Shown here piece by piece: positions 9,122 through 18,000 of a stretch of 64,000 nt of DNA. The translations under genes and the position numbers were made by a program. The notes under the pieces are model-generated. The model did not search any database. It saw only the letters and a program-made list of their open reading frames with translations, and was not told the origin of the DNA. The stretch covers positions 5,767-69,766 of the forward strand of contig JAWZSN010000027.1 in the NCBI GenBank assembly GCA_033875255.1. Reading direction: 5' to 3'. The number at the start of each line of letters is the position of its first letter. Position 1 is the first letter of the stretch. This DNA is from Marinimicrococcus sp033875255. Lineage in GTDB: Bacteria; Pseudomonadota; Alphaproteobacteria; Geminicoccales; Geminicoccaceae.

Positions 9122-10219
9122 ATGGACGCCAGACAGAAGATCCGCCGCAAGGCGATGCGAGGCATGACGGCAGCCGCTCTCGGCGCGGCGATGACGGTCA
9201 GCTTCGGCGCCGCACAGGTCGAGGCCGCCGATTACACGATGGCGATCGCCTATCTCGCGCCGGAAGATTTCGGCAACGAGGTTCACCCGTCGCTGACCCA
9301 CTTCAAGGCCATCGTCGAGGCGGGCACCAACGGCGCTGTCGAGGTCCAGCTCTTCGGTGGCGGCCAGCTTGGCTCGGAGGTCGAGACCGCCAAGCAGGCC
9401 CAGGACGGCATGCTGCTGCAGGCAAGCGTGATCTCCTCCGGCGCCATGTCGTCGTTCTACCGCAACTATCAGGCGGTGACCGCGCCGTTCCTCTTTCCCG
9501 ACTATCGCGCCGCCCATGCCTTCTTCGACGGAGCCTGGTTCGCGGACTTCATGAAGGGCTCGATCGAATCGTCCGGCCTGCGCTATCTGGGAACCTTCGA
9601 TGATGGCGGCGGCTTCGTCGCATTTACCAACAACCAGCGGCTCATCAAGACGCTCGACGACATCAAGGGCCTGAAGATCCGCGTCGAGGAGAACCCGGCG
9701 CATGTGGCGGTGATGAAGGCGCTGGGCGCGTCGGCCACGCCGCTGCCCTGGGGCGAGGTGGTGACGGCGCTGTCGACCGGGCTGGCCGACGGTCAGTTCA
9801 ACGCGCCCGGCGTCAGCAAGTTCTACAAGCTCTGGGAAGTGAACGACTACACGACCCTGAGCCGGCACATCTACAACTCGCAATCCTGGGTACTCAGCGA
9901 GAAGTGGTACCAGTCCCTGCCGGAAGAGCACCAGGAGGTTCTGATCCGCGCCGCCCGCGAGACCATCGGGATCGGCCACGGCATCTCCTCGCTCCAGGCG
10001 ATCGAGGGCTGGGAGATGTCCTGCGCCGAGTTCAAGGAATGCTACGTGCTCCCGGTCGAGGAGCGGCAGAAGATGGCCGAGGTCGCACGCCCGGCGTGGC
10101 GGACCTGGATAACCACTGACTTCGGGCTGGACGCCGATCTGGTGGACGGGCTTCTGGGCGAGGTCGACCGTATCGTGGCCGAGCAGAAGGTCGACGACAT
10201 GGAGCAGTACGGGAAGTAA
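9122..10219 (+). CDS. TRAP transporter periplasmic substrate-binding protein (DctP family)
   Basis: A 365-residue periplasmic receptor. It has a basic N-terminus and a signal peptide ending near 'AAQVEA'. The mature part carries DctP features: 'GAVEVQLFGGGQLGSE', 'FLFPDYRAAHAFFDG', and the substrate-carboxylate-binding arginine in 'GLKIRVEENPAH'. 'LADGQFNAP' corresponds to the usual xxDGxE(N) segment. It starts the operon dctP-dctQ-dctM, and a strong hairpin separates it from dctQ. The ligand is not identifiable; the upstream gnd-gntK pair hints at a sugar acid, but this is only positional. Confidence 0.92.
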   Translation: MDARQKIRRKAMRGMTAAALGAAMTVSFGAAQVEAADYTMAIAYLAPEDFGNEVHPSLTHFKAIVEAGTNGAVEVQLFGGGQLGSEVETAKQAQDGMLLQASVISSGAMSSFYRNYQAVTAPFLFPDYRAAHAFFDGAWFADFMKGSIESSGLRYLGTFDDGGGFVAFTNNQRLIKTLDDIKGLKIRVEENPAHVAVMKALGASATPLPWGEVVTALSTGLADGQFNAPGVSKFYKLWEVNDYTTLSRHIYNSQSWVLSEKWYQSLPEEHQEVLIRAARETIGIGHGISSLQAIEGWEMSCAEFKECYVLPVEERQKMAEVARPAWRTWITTDFGLDADLVDGLLGEVDRIVAEQKVDDMEQYGK

Positions 10220-10232
10220 GCGGAACCGAACT

Positions 10233-10267
10233 GCGTCGGGCCGGCCATCGTGAGGCTGGCCCGACGC
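10233..10267 (+). terminator. dctP-dctQ intercistronic hairpin (attenuator/processing type)
   Basis: Left arm 10233-10246 and right arm 10254-10267 form a 14-bp stem with one G-U pair and a 7-base loop (10247-10253). No T-run follows. Such hairpins after binding-protein genes usually protect the upstream mRNA and lower expression of the downstream membrane genes. It also argues against the GTG at 10250 as the dctQ start. Confidence 0.8.
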
Positions 10268-10282
10268 CGGTCATCGAGTCCG

Positions 10283-10852
10283 ATGCGGGATAATCAGAAA
10301 GCCTGGTTCATGACGTTCTTGCCCCGACTGGCATCGTTCAGCGATGCTGTCGATCGCGCGGTCACCGCCATTTGTGTGGTCTCGATCCTGGTCATGCTGG
10401 GGATCTCGTTCGTCGGGTTCTTCTACATGATCATCACCGGCGCCGCCCTGAGCTGGACCTATTCGCTGGCCCGCCTGTTCATTCCCTGGCTCGGCCTGCT
10501 GAGCATCACCGTCGCGTTCAAGCGCGGTGAGCACATCGCCATGAGCTCGCTGCTCGAGATCCTGCCGACGCGTCTGGCCGGTCTGTTCAGGGTGTGCAAC
10601 CGCGGAATATTGCTGTTGTTCGCCTTGATGATGGTCTGGTTCGGCATGAAGTACACAATCTCGTCGACCGATTACTTCATGGTCTCCGACCAGATCCAGA
10701 TACACGCGCGCTTCGTGACTGTAGTGGCGCCGATCAGCGGGCTGATCCTCGTGATCCATGTGCTGGGCGGCGGCAACCTCTTCGATCCGCCCGACCTGCT
10801 GGAGCCCGACGAGCTCAACGCCGTGCCGGCCGGGCGAAAGGCCGACGCATGA
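10283..10852 (+). CDS. TRAP transporter small membrane subunit (DctQ family)
   Basis: A small four-helix membrane protein of about 190 residues that bridges the receptor and the large DctM channel. Membrane segments are clear, for example 'VVSILVMLGISFVGFFYMI', 'LFIPWLGLLSITVAF' and 'GILLLFALMMVWFGMKY'. 'RGEHIAMSSLLEILP' matches the conserved DctQ loop. ATG codons at 10283 and 10310 are both possible starts. The open frame begins at a GTG at 10250, but that lies in the hairpin loop. It overlaps dctM as ATGA. Confidence 0.9.
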   Translation: MRDNQKAWFMTFLPRLASFSDAVDRAVTAICVVSILVMLGISFVGFFYMIITGAALSWTYSLARLFIPWLGLLSITVAFKRGEHIAMSSLLEILPTRLAGLFRVCNRGILLLFALMMVWFGMKYTISSTDYFMVSDQIQIHARFVTVVAPISGLILVIHVLGGGNLFDPPDLLEPDELNAVPAGRKADA

Positions 10853-12126
10853 CCTCCGCGATCACCATCTTCTTCGTGCTTTTGCTGATCGGCACGCCGA
10901 TAGCGCTGGTCATGGTGATGTCGGGTCTCGGCGGCGCCATGCAGCTGGGCGGCGTGAACTTTCTTGGCATCATCGCCGACCGCATGCTCTCCGGGGTCAG
11001 CGGCTATCTCCTTATGGCCGTGCCCTATTTCATCTTCACCGCCGAGCTGATGAACCAGGCGGGGCTGACCGAGCGGCTCATCGCCTTCAACAATGCGCTG
11101 CTGGGCCGGGTGCGCGGCGCGCTCAGCCACGTCAACATCGCCGTGAGCCTGTTCTTCTCGGGCCTCACCGGTGCTGCCATCACCGATACGGTGGCGGTCG
11201 GCAAGATCATGATCCCGGCCATGAAACGGGAGGGCTATACGCCGGCCTACGCCGCCGCGGTGACCGCCTGCTCCTCGATCATCGGCCCGATCATCCCGCC
11301 AAGCGTGGTGATGGTGGTCTATGCCTCCATCCTGCCCAACATCTCGGTGCTCGAGCTCTTTGCCGCCGGCATCGTCCCGGGCTTCCTGATGACCGCGGCG
11401 CTTCTGGTCGCGAGCGGCATCATGGCATGGTGGTGCGGCTTCCCCCGGCATGGCGATTCCAGCCTCAAGGCGGCGGCGCGCGCCTTCCTGCCGACAGTGC
11501 CGGCGCTCCTCGTGCCCTTCATCATCCTGGGCGGCATCCTGGGCGGGTTCAGCACCGTCACCGAGGCCTCGGCCTTCGCCGCCGTCTATACGATCCTGCT
11601 GGGCTTCTTCCTCTACCGCAGCCTGACCTGGAAAAAGCTCTGGCGCTCGCTGGTGACGACGGTGCAGTTCAGCGGCGTCGTGTTCTTCCTGCTCGCCGCC
11701 TCGACGGTCCTGGGCTGGTTCGTTACCCGCTCGGGCATCGCCCGCGATGCCGCCAGCATGATCGCCGCGGTCAGCGACGATCCGACCATGCAGATCCTGC
11801 TGGTCAATCTCCTGCTGATCCTCCTTGGAATGGTGCTCGATGTCCTGCCGGCCCTCGTGGTCGTGGCGCCGGTCCTGGTTCCGGCGATGATCCAGCTGGG
11901 CTTCGATCCGCTGCACTTCGCCATCGTGATGATCCTGGCGCTCAACCTCGCCAACATCACGCCGCCCGTGGGCATGACGCTGATGACCGCCTCGCAGATC
12001 GCCGGTGTGGCCTACGAGAAGGCGATCGCCGCGTCCGTGCCCTTCTATCTGAGCCACCTGGCGGTGATCGTGATCATCTCGCTGTGGCCGGGCGTCATCC
12101 TCTGGCTGCCGGCGCTCTTCGACTAG
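10849..12126 (+). CDS. TRAP transporter large permease (DctM family)
   Basis: A 425-residue multi-spanning permease, the ion-coupled transport channel of the system. Typical DctM features are 'VPYFIFTAELMNQAGLTERL', 'GLTGAAITDTVAVGKIMIP' and 'NITPPVGMTLMTAS'. The start ATG at 10849 overlaps the dctQ stop by 4 bp. A strong intrinsic terminator follows 25 bp downstream, ending the operon. Long antisense frames across this gene are compositional shadows. Confidence 0.94.
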   Translation: MTSAITIFFVLLLIGTPIALVMVMSGLGGAMQLGGVNFLGIIADRMLSGVSGYLLMAVPYFIFTAELMNQAGLTERLIAFNNALLGRVRGALSHVNIAVSLFFSGLTGAAITDTVAVGKIMIPAMKREGYTPAYAAAVTACSSIIGPIIPPSVVMVVYASILPNISVLELFAAGIVPGFLMTAALLVASGIMAWWCGFPRHGDSSLKAAARAFLPTVPALLVPFIILGGILGGFSTVTEASAFAAVYTILLGFFLYRSLTWKKLWRSLVTTVQFSGVVFFLLAASTVLGWFVTRSGIARDAASMIAAVSDDPTMQILLVNLLLILLGMVLDVLPALVVVAPVLVPAMIQLGFDPLHFAIVMILALNLANITPPVGMTLMTASQIAGVAYEKAIAASVPFYLSHLAVIVIISLWPGVILWLPALFD

Positions 12127-12150
12127 ATCGTCGACGAGGGGCCGTCATGG

Positions 12151-12185
12151 AGCCGGGCGCGCCGGGAAGCGCGCCCGGCTTTTTT
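12151..12185 (+). terminator. Intrinsic terminator of the TRAP operon
   Basis: A perfect 11-bp GC-rich stem (12151-12161 with 12170-12180), an 8-base loop, and then a run of six T. It lies 25 bp after the dctM stop. Confidence 0.93.
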
Positions 12186-12744
12186 CTTTGGCCTGTCCGG
12201 ACCAAGGCGGGGATCCACCGCCTTGCCCTGTTCCCGCGGCGCAGGCTCCTGCACGCCCTCGTCGGCGGGGCGCTGACGGCGATCGCCGGACTCTGCCATC
12301 ATACCCTCCCAAGGCCCGCTGCCGTTGGACCAGCGCCATCCGCCAGCATTCGAGCCTGCCGCCATGGCGCTTCTTCCCAAGGCTTTCGCCCGCTGCCCCA
12401 GACGGGGTGACGCCATGGCGGGCGAGCGGTGGCGCTGAGGCCCGGAGAGCCACGAGAGCGCCCCATTCTCCCGCGCCATGGCTTTTTGTGATCGCGTAGC
12501 CGTTTGTGAGCAGCAGGCGGCGCGGGCCGGCTGCTGCGAGGCATCCGCCCGGCCCGGGCTCGCACGTAACTACGAACACCATCATGATTCTTCCCGCTTC
12601 GGCTCTGGCATCCACAACTGGCTCTTGCCGAGCACGGATATGCCAGTCAGAGAGACAGAAGATGTCGGGCAGGGCAGCGGTCGGAACGATCCGGAATCCA
12701 GCTGACTGTCATGTATGAGATATTGATATGGAGATCTGGAAGAA
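12186..12744. other. Spacer between TRAP operon and Zorya-like cassette
   Basis: About 560 bp with no convincing gene. Composition drops from very GC-rich to clearly AT-richer in the last 150 bp, where the foreign-looking island begins. The promoter of the zorA-like gene should lie around 12600-12740. No repeat or tRNA-derived attachment site was recognised at this edge. Confidence 0.5.
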
Positions 12745-14376
12745 ATGGAAAGCATTTCTGAGTCGGGAATCGCGACGTCTTTGTTTGATGTCGCGGTGTC
12801 GAACGTAGTGACAATGGTTTTTGCTTGTCTAATTGTCGGTTATTTTATCATTGCGTTTGTCGGTTTGTTTTGTCGAAGCAGTCCGAAAATGGCTTCATGT
12901 GTGCGATCTGCGCCATCGATGCTGACCAGTCTTGGCGTGCTCGGCACCTTTTTCGGGATTTTCATTGGCCTGCAGGATTTTGATGTCAAGGCCATCGATG
13001 AAAGCGTTCCCAAACTTCTGGACGGGATGAAGCTGGCATTCGTGACCAGCCTGATAGGCATGGCGGCAATGCTGGCGTTCAAGGCGCTTCAGTCGCTCTT
13101 CGCGACCGCGGAGCAGCTCGACGAGGAGGTCGGGGCGCCCGAGCTGCTGGGGGCGCTGAGATCAATAAGCGAGGAGAACCGTCGAGGCTTCGATCGTCTC
13201 ACGCTTGCCTTGGTCGGAGACGCGGAGGTGAGCATGGCGACGCAGCTGGTAAAGCTGAGAGCCTCCTTGAGCGACGGGATAGGGGAGCTGAGCAAGACCA
13301 ATCGGGACGGGTTCGACGGCCTGCGGAAGGATTTCAGGGACTTTGCCGACAAGGTCGCCGAGAACAATTCGAAAGCTCTCATCGAGGCGCTGAAGAATGT
13401 CGTTGCCGACTTCAACGACAAGATCACCGAGCAGTTCGGAGATAATTTCAAGCAGCTCAATCATGCAGTTGGGGAATTGCTGCACTGGCAGGAAAACTAC
13501 AAAGAGCACGTCGAGACGCTGACCTCGCAGTTCGAGGCGGCGCGGAACGGCATCGAGACAATCCGCGTGGCCACTGCCGAGATCGCGGCGAGCGCGGCCG
13601 CTATCCCGGCCACGATGAAGGATCTCGAACAGGTCATGCGAACGGCGGATCACCAGATCAGGGAACTCGATCGTCATCTCGCCGCGTTCGCCGAGATGAA
13701 GACCAGGGCTACCGAGGCCCTGCCGCAGATCGAGCGGAATCTGGAGCATCTCACGGCGTCCATGCGCGACGGGGCGGCCGCGGTGAGCGACGGGGCGAGG
13801 AATGCGGTGGGCCTGGTGCAGGAGGCTGTATCCGCACAGACCGAGGCATTCTCGCGAAACGCGGAGCGCCTGAGCACCTCGCTCGAGGCGCAGGAGCGTT
13901 CCTACAAGGCTGTCGAGAGCGGGTTCGGCGAGTTGCAGAAGACGGCATCCCGAGCCGTCGACGAGCTGAAGTCGGGTGTTGCCGGCGCCGTCGATGCTGC
14001 GGGCGAAGCGTTCGTGTCGTCCGTCGAGAAGCAGCACAAGAAGATGAGCGGTGCCATAGATGGCCTGACGGAGCAGCTGAAAGCCAGCGTGGCCGAGACC
14101 GGAAGGCAGCTCACAAAGACGTCCGAGGAACATGCGCAGGCCATGCAGAAGAGTGCCGCACAACATGAGAAGACGTTCGAGCACGTTCTCAGGAGAGCGG
14201 GCGAGGAGCTTGGCAAGAACATCTCCGAGCTCGATCGGCAAATGCAGGACGAGCTGTCGCGCGCAGTCCAGTTGATGGGGCAGAAGCTGGGTGCGCTGGC
14301 GCAGAAACTGGTGAGCGACTACGCGCCTCTCACTGACAAACTTCGCCGTTTGGTCGAGCTGGGCAGAGCCGTTTGA
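12745..14376 (+). CDS. zorA: ZorA-like MotA/TolQ/ExbB proton-channel protein with long coiled-coil tail
   Basis: A 543-residue inner-membrane protein. TM1 lies at about residues 20-42 (VTMVFACLIVGYFIIAFVGL). TM2 and TM3 carry the MotA/ExbB-family core 'LTSLGVLGTFFGIFIGLQDF' (60-79) and 'MKLAFVTSLIGMAAMLAFKA' (95-114). Residues 120-543 form a long, Ala/Glu/Gln-rich, mostly helical tail without domains, which is the hallmark of ZorA. In known Zorya systems ZorA and ZorB form a proton-driven motor that senses phage entry. The gene uses AT-richer codons than its neighbours, suggesting transfer. It abuts the zorB-like gene, and together with the HNH gene it matches the type II layout. Confidence 0.85.
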   Translation: MESISESGIATSLFDVAVSNVVTMVFACLIVGYFIIAFVGLFCRSSPKMASCVRSAPSMLTSLGVLGTFFGIFIGLQDFDVKAIDESVPKLLDGMKLAFVTSLIGMAAMLAFKALQSLFATAEQLDEEVGAPELLGALRSISEENRRGFDRLTLALVGDAEVSMATQLVKLRASLSDGIGELSKTNRDGFDGLRKDFRDFADKVAENNSKALIEALKNVVADFNDKITEQFGDNFKQLNHAVGELLHWQENYKEHVETLTSQFEAARNGIETIRVATAEIAASAAAIPATMKDLEQVMRTADHQIRELDRHLAAFAEMKTRATEALPQIERNLEHLTASMRDGAAAVSDGARNAVGLVQEAVSAQTEAFSRNAERLSTSLEAQERSYKAVESGFGELQKTASRAVDELKSGVAGAVDAAGEAFVSSVEKQHKKMSGAIDGLTEQLKASVAETGRQLTKTSEEHAQAMQKSAAQHEKTFEHVLRRAGEELGKNISELDRQMQDELSRAVQLMGQKLGALAQKLVSDYAPLTDKLRRLVELGRAV

Positions 14377-14390
14377 TCCGGGGCGGTCGC

Positions 14391-15092
14391 ATGACGATCT
14401 TCGGCAAGCGTTCGGTCGACGAGGACGAGCATTGGATAACGGTGTCGGACCTCATGTCGGGGTTGATGGTGATCTTTCTGTTCATTGCCATCGCCTACAT
14501 AAGACCGATGCTCAACGAGCGAAACACGATCCGGTCCATAGCAGTCACGTGGCAACAAAAAGAGGTCGATCTCGTCAACGCGCTTCACGAGGAGTTCAAG
14601 AACGATCTTCCGCGATGGAATGCCGAGCTGGACCGTAAGACGCTGGTGATCCGGTTCAACGCGCCGGATGTCCTGTTCGCCCACGCGAGCGCGGATATAA
14701 GGCCGCGTTTCGAGGAGATACTGTCCGATTTCTTCCCGCGATATCTGAGAGTTCTGGGCGATTTCAAGGACAGCATCGAGGAGGTTCGCATCGAGGGCCA
14801 CACCTCGGTCGACTGGGGGGGCGCACCTCCCAAAGAAGCTTATTTCAAGAACATGGCCCTTTCCCAGGAGCGGACGCGCAGCGTGCTCGACTATGTCCTG
14901 AACCTGCCGGATGCCAGGCAGCATTGGTCTTGGGCGATCTCGCACATCACTGCGAACGGTCTGTCGTCTGCGCATCCCGTGCTCGACGAGAGCGGTCTTG
15001 AAGACCCCGAAAGGTCGCGGCGTGTGGACTTTCGCGTTCGGACCAACGCGAAGCAGGAGATCGTGAGGATAGTCGAGACGGTGGCCGAGTAA
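14391..15092 (+). CDS. zorB: ZorB-like OmpA/MotB family protein
   Basis: A 233-residue protein with one N-terminal membrane helix (about residues 21-38, 'LMSGLMVIFLFIAIAYI'). An aspartate (D20) at its entry matches the proton-binding residue of MotB/ZorB. The periplasmic part has an OmpA-like peptidoglycan-binding fold: 'VRIEGHTSVDWGG', 'NMALSQERTRSVLDYVL' and 'RSRRVDFRVRT'. A TTG at 14373 overlaps the zorA stop by 4 bp, but the ATG at 14391 has a GGGGCGG element. With ZorA it should form the membrane motor anchored to the cell wall. Confidence 0.85.
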   Translation: MTIFGKRSVDEDEHWITVSDLMSGLMVIFLFIAIAYIRPMLNERNTIRSIAVTWQQKEVDLVNALHEEFKNDLPRWNAELDRKTLVIRFNAPDVLFAHASADIRPRFEEILSDFFPRYLRVLGDFKDSIEEVRIEGHTSVDWGGAPPKEAYFKNMALSQERTRSVLDYVLNLPDARQHWSWAISHITANGLSSAHPVLDESGLEDPERSRRVDFRVRTNAKQEIVRIVETVAE

Positions 15093-15102
15093 GGGGGCAA
15101 GC

Positions 15103-15939
15103 GTGAAGCTGCGGATTTCCTTCGACACTCTGGACGCGGCTATGCGCGCGATGGGGGCGGTCGAGACTGCCTGGTCGGACGATGCGAGGCTGGAAGATCT
15201 CAAGATCCGACTCGAGACCGGCATCGAACTCGAGCTCGACGAGGTCGAGATCACGCCAGACGGCTTGCTGTCCTACAAGGGCGAGCAGGTTCTGCTTTAT
15301 ATCAAGAGCACCGGAAGAGACCGCGATACGCTCCTGAACACGCCCGAGAAGGGGCCACGCTTCCATGTCGCGGACTGCACGACCCTCGACGAGATGCGCG
15401 AGAAGGGCCGGTTTGAGCGTTACGTGGTGACCAACAGCCTGGATGGTCATTTTCTCGTGTTCGCCCGCGATCGATGGACCTTGGAAAAGGAGGAGATCAA
15501 GGCTGCTCTGAAGGTATGTAAGAACTGTCTGAGAAAGCTCGACTACAAGGGCTACAGCAGCGGTGGGCGTAAATCAGCCATATGGAAGAGTTTCGACATA
15601 GAGGAATTCTTTCTGTCGTACCGATCGCAGTTCCGTTCGCGCCCGACGCATACCGATAAAACTGCGCCCGCCCCCGGTTACTCGGACGACTGGGCGGACA
15701 TATCGAGGCGGTATCGGGAGAATATGGGTTGGTGCTGTGAAGTCTGCGATGTGGATTGCGGGGGTCAAAAGAAACTCTTGCACGTTCATCATAAGAACGG
15801 CGTGAAAGGCGACAACAGATGGGTAAATCTGCAGGCGCTATGCGTATTGTGCCATTCTGAGCAGCCCAGTCACCAACACATGCGCGTCAAGCCTGACGAG
15901 CGGAACATGATAAAGCGGCTCAGAGCACGAGGAAAATGA
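15103..15939 (+). CDS. zorE: ZorE-like HNH endonuclease, putative effector of Zorya type II
   Basis: A 278-residue protein with an HNH nuclease domain at the C-terminus. Two CxxC zinc knuckles (C212/C215, C247/C250) flank 'LLHVHHKNGVKGDN' (H229, H230) and 'NLQALCVLCH' (N242). A further CxxC, 'VCKNCLRKLDYKGY', lies at about residues 138-151. The N-terminal 130 residues match nothing I recognise. The start is GTG at 15103 with AAGGGGG, 10 bp after zorB. Type II Zorya is defined as ZorA, ZorB and the HNH protein ZorE, so the order and domains fit. An unrelated HNH protein is possible but less likely. Composition is AT-richer than the flanks. Confidence 0.78.
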   Translation: MKLRISFDTLDAAMRAMGAVETAWSDDARLEDLKIRLETGIELELDEVEITPDGLLSYKGEQVLLYIKSTGRDRDTLLNTPEKGPRFHVADCTTLDEMREKGRFERYVVTNSLDGHFLVFARDRWTLEKEEIKAALKVCKNCLRKLDYKGYSSGGRKSAIWKSFDIEEFFLSYRSQFRSRPTHTDKTAPAPGYSDDWADISRRYRENMGWCCEVCDVDCGGQKKLLHVHHKNGVKGDNRWVNLQALCVLCHSEQPSHQHMRVKPDERNMIKRLRARGK

Positions 15940-16054
15940 TGCCGCTGCGCCGATCTTTCCACTCCTCCTGGTGCAGGGGCAAAGTTAGGAGCGGCTGCAG
16001 CCCCCTGCCGCCTTCCACCGCATCGCGCCGGGCGGGAGGCTACAGCCGGGATCC

Positions 16055-17488
16055 TTACTCCGGCTGACGGGGATCCAGCGGTACCTGTCGGGCGATGCCC
16101 AGCGCATCCTCGAGCATGGCGGCGGCGGCCAGCAGGCCCGCCTCGTCGCGGGGCTTGCCGACGAGCTGGAGGCCCACCGGCAGTCCGGTCGAGGTAAAGC
16201 CGCAGGGCAGCGAGAGGACCGGGCAGCCGGTCACGGTGATGGCGAAGGTGATGCTGACCCAGTCGATGTAGCTCGGGAAGCGGTGACCGTGGAGCTCCTC
16301 GATGTAGCGCTGCTCGACGGGGAAGGGCGGCACGATGGAGGTCGGGCAGAGCAGCAGGTCATGCTCTTCCAAAAAAGCCGCCATCGAGCGCTGCATCGCC
16401 GCGCGGTCGCGCTCCGCCCGGCCGATGTCGCCGGCCGACAGCTCGAGCCCGCGCTCGATGTTCCAGATCACCTCGGGCTTGAGCTTGTCGCGGTGCTTGT
16501 CGAGCAGCGGTGCACGGGAGATCACGAAGTTCTCGGCGCGCAGCACGTTGAAGACGTCGACCGCCTTGTCGAGGTCGGGGCAGCGATTCTCGATCACCTC
16601 CACGCCGAGCCCGGCGAAGCGCTCTGCCGCTGCCCGGCAGATTGCCGCCACCTCGGGGTCGACCGGCGTGATGCCGCCCAGATCGGCGCTGAAGGCGATG
16701 CGCCTGAGCTGCGGCCGGTCCTCGACCGCCTCGGCGTAGGGCCGGGCCGGAGCGGGATAGCTCAGCGGGTCGCGCGGATCGTGGCCGGCCTGGGCGTCGA
16801 GCAGCAGGGCGACGTCGCGCACGTCGCGGCCCATCGGTCCCTCCACCGAGAGGGTGCCGAAGGGATTGCCGCCGGGCCCGTGCGGCACCCGGCCGGGGCT
16901 CGGGCGCAGGCCCACCACGGAGCAGTAGCCGGCCGGCGTGCGCAACGAGCCGCCGAGATCCGAGCCATTGGCCAGCCAGATCTCGCCGGCCGCCAGGGCC
17001 ACTGCCGCCCCGCCCGAGGAGCCGCCGCAGGTGAGCGCGGTGTTCCACGGGTTGCGGGTCACCCCGAAGACCTCGTTGAAGGTCTGGGCGCCGGCACCGA
17101 ACTCCGGGGTATTGGACTTGCCGAGGATGACGGCGCCGTGCGCCTCGAGCCGCTCCACCTCGTAGGCCGAGCGCTCGGGCACATGATCGGCGAAGATCGG
17201 CGAGCCGTGGGTGGTGCGCACGCCCTCGACCTCGTTGAGGTCCTTGATGACCACCGGCAGGCCGGCGAGCCAGCCGCGGCCGTCGCCGGGCGGGGTGATC
17301 TCGCCCGCCATGATCCGCTTCGCCTGGGCACGGGCGCGCTCCACGCACAAGGTCGGGACAGCATTGAGAGCAGGCTCGACCTCCTCGATGCGCGCCACCG
17401 CCGCGTCGATGAGCTGGAGCGGCGTCACCTCGCCGGCCTTGAGGCGTCGCACCGCCTCGCGCGCGCTCATGCGGATAAGCTCGTTCAT
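16055..17488 (-). CDS. Amidase (amidase signature family)
   Basis: A 477-residue amide hydrolase. The Ser-cisSer-Lys triad is visible: K82 in 'LPVVIKDLNEVEG', S157 in 'CGGSSGGAAVALA' and nucleophile S181 in 'GSDLGGSLRTPA'. The length is normal. The start ATG at 17488 has GGGAAGG upstream. The frame stays open far upstream (to 19285), but only because it runs antisense to GC-rich genes. The substrate is unknown; GatA is unlikely because no gatB or gatC lies nearby. It is divergent from the VOC protein gene. Confidence 0.9.
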   Translation of the reverse strand: MNELIRMSAREAVRRLKAGEVTPLQLIDAAVARIEEVEPALNAVPTLCVERARAQAKRIMAGEITPPGDGRGWLAGLPVVIKDLNEVEGVRTTHGSPIFADHVPERSAYEVERLEAHGAVILGKSNTPEFGAGAQTFNEVFGVTRNPWNTALTCGGSSGGAAVALAAGEIWLANGSDLGGSLRTPAGYCSVVGLRPSPGRVPHGPGGNPFGTLSVEGPMGRDVRDVALLLDAQAGHDPRDPLSYPAPARPYAEAVEDRPQLRRIAFSADLGGITPVDPEVAAICRAAAERFAGLGVEVIENRCPDLDKAVDVFNVLRAENFVISRAPLLDKHRDKLKPEVIWNIERGLELSAGDIGRAERDRAAMQRSMAAFLEEHDLLLCPTSIVPPFPVEQRYIEELHGHRFPSYIDWVSITFAITVTGCPVLSLPCGFTSTGLPVGLQLVGKPRDEAGLLAAAAMLEDALGIARQVPLDPRQPE

Positions 17489-17578
17489 CGTGCCTTCCCT
17501 GTTCTCGGCAGACCCTGGAAGGTCCATATCGGATATCATCAGGCGGCGCATCCCGCGCCAGCGGAAGGGAGGCAGGCA

Positions 17579-17977
17579 ATGATCGACCATCTGTCGCTGG
17601 CGGTGGCCGACATCGACCGGTCCCGCGCCTTCTACGACCGGGTGATGCCGGCGCTGGGCGCGCGCCGCATGCAGGATCTGGAGGAAGAGGACTACCTGGC
17701 CTCGGGCTATGGCTGCCGCGAGGGCGAGCCCGTCTTCTGGGTGGGCGCCGCGCGCGTGGCGAGCCGCCCGCCGCCGATCCCCGAGGGTCAGCACGTGGCC
17801 TTTGCCGCTGCCCGCCGCCCGGCAGTCGACGCGTTCTACGTGGCGGCCATCGCCGCCGGTGCCACCGATAATGGCGGCCCCGGCCTGCGGCCCCACTACC
17901 ACCCGAACTATTATGCCGCCTTCGTCATCGACCCGGACGGCCATCGGCTCGAGGCGGTCTGCCACCAGCCGGCCTGA
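17579..17977 (+). CDS. VOC family protein (glyoxalase/bleomycin-resistance fold)
   Basis: A 132-residue single-domain VOC protein. It starts 'MIDHLSLAVADIDRSRAFYD', has 'HVAFAAARRPAVDAFYVAAI' in the middle and ends 'YAAFVIDPDGHRLEAVCH', the standard second half-motif with a metal-ligand glutamate. Such proteins act as lyases, dioxygenases or drug-binding proteins. The specific function is not evident. The start ATG at 17579 follows GGAAGGGAGG. Confidence 0.88.
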   Translation: MIDHLSLAVADIDRSRAFYDRVMPALGARRMQDLEEEDYLASGYGCREGEPVFWVGAARVASRPPPIPEGQHVAFAAARRPAVDAFYVAAIAAGATDNGGPGLRPHYHPNYYAAFVIDPDGHRLEAVCHQPA

Positions 17978-18000
17978 GGCCGGCCGGGCGATGATCCAGC

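Noticed and set aside
10250..10282. GTG start for the first dctQ
   Set aside because: It lies in the loop of a strong hairpin and has no ribosome binding site; downstream ATGs fit better.
10672..12057. Long antisense frame, His/Asp/Arg-rich, across dctM
   Set aside because: Composition is the mirror of membrane-protein codons; the sense gene is unambiguous.
15940..16054. Possible terminator or attachment site after the HNH gene
   Set aside because: Only a weak 7-bp stem with a long loop was found, with no T-run and no match to the left edge of the island.
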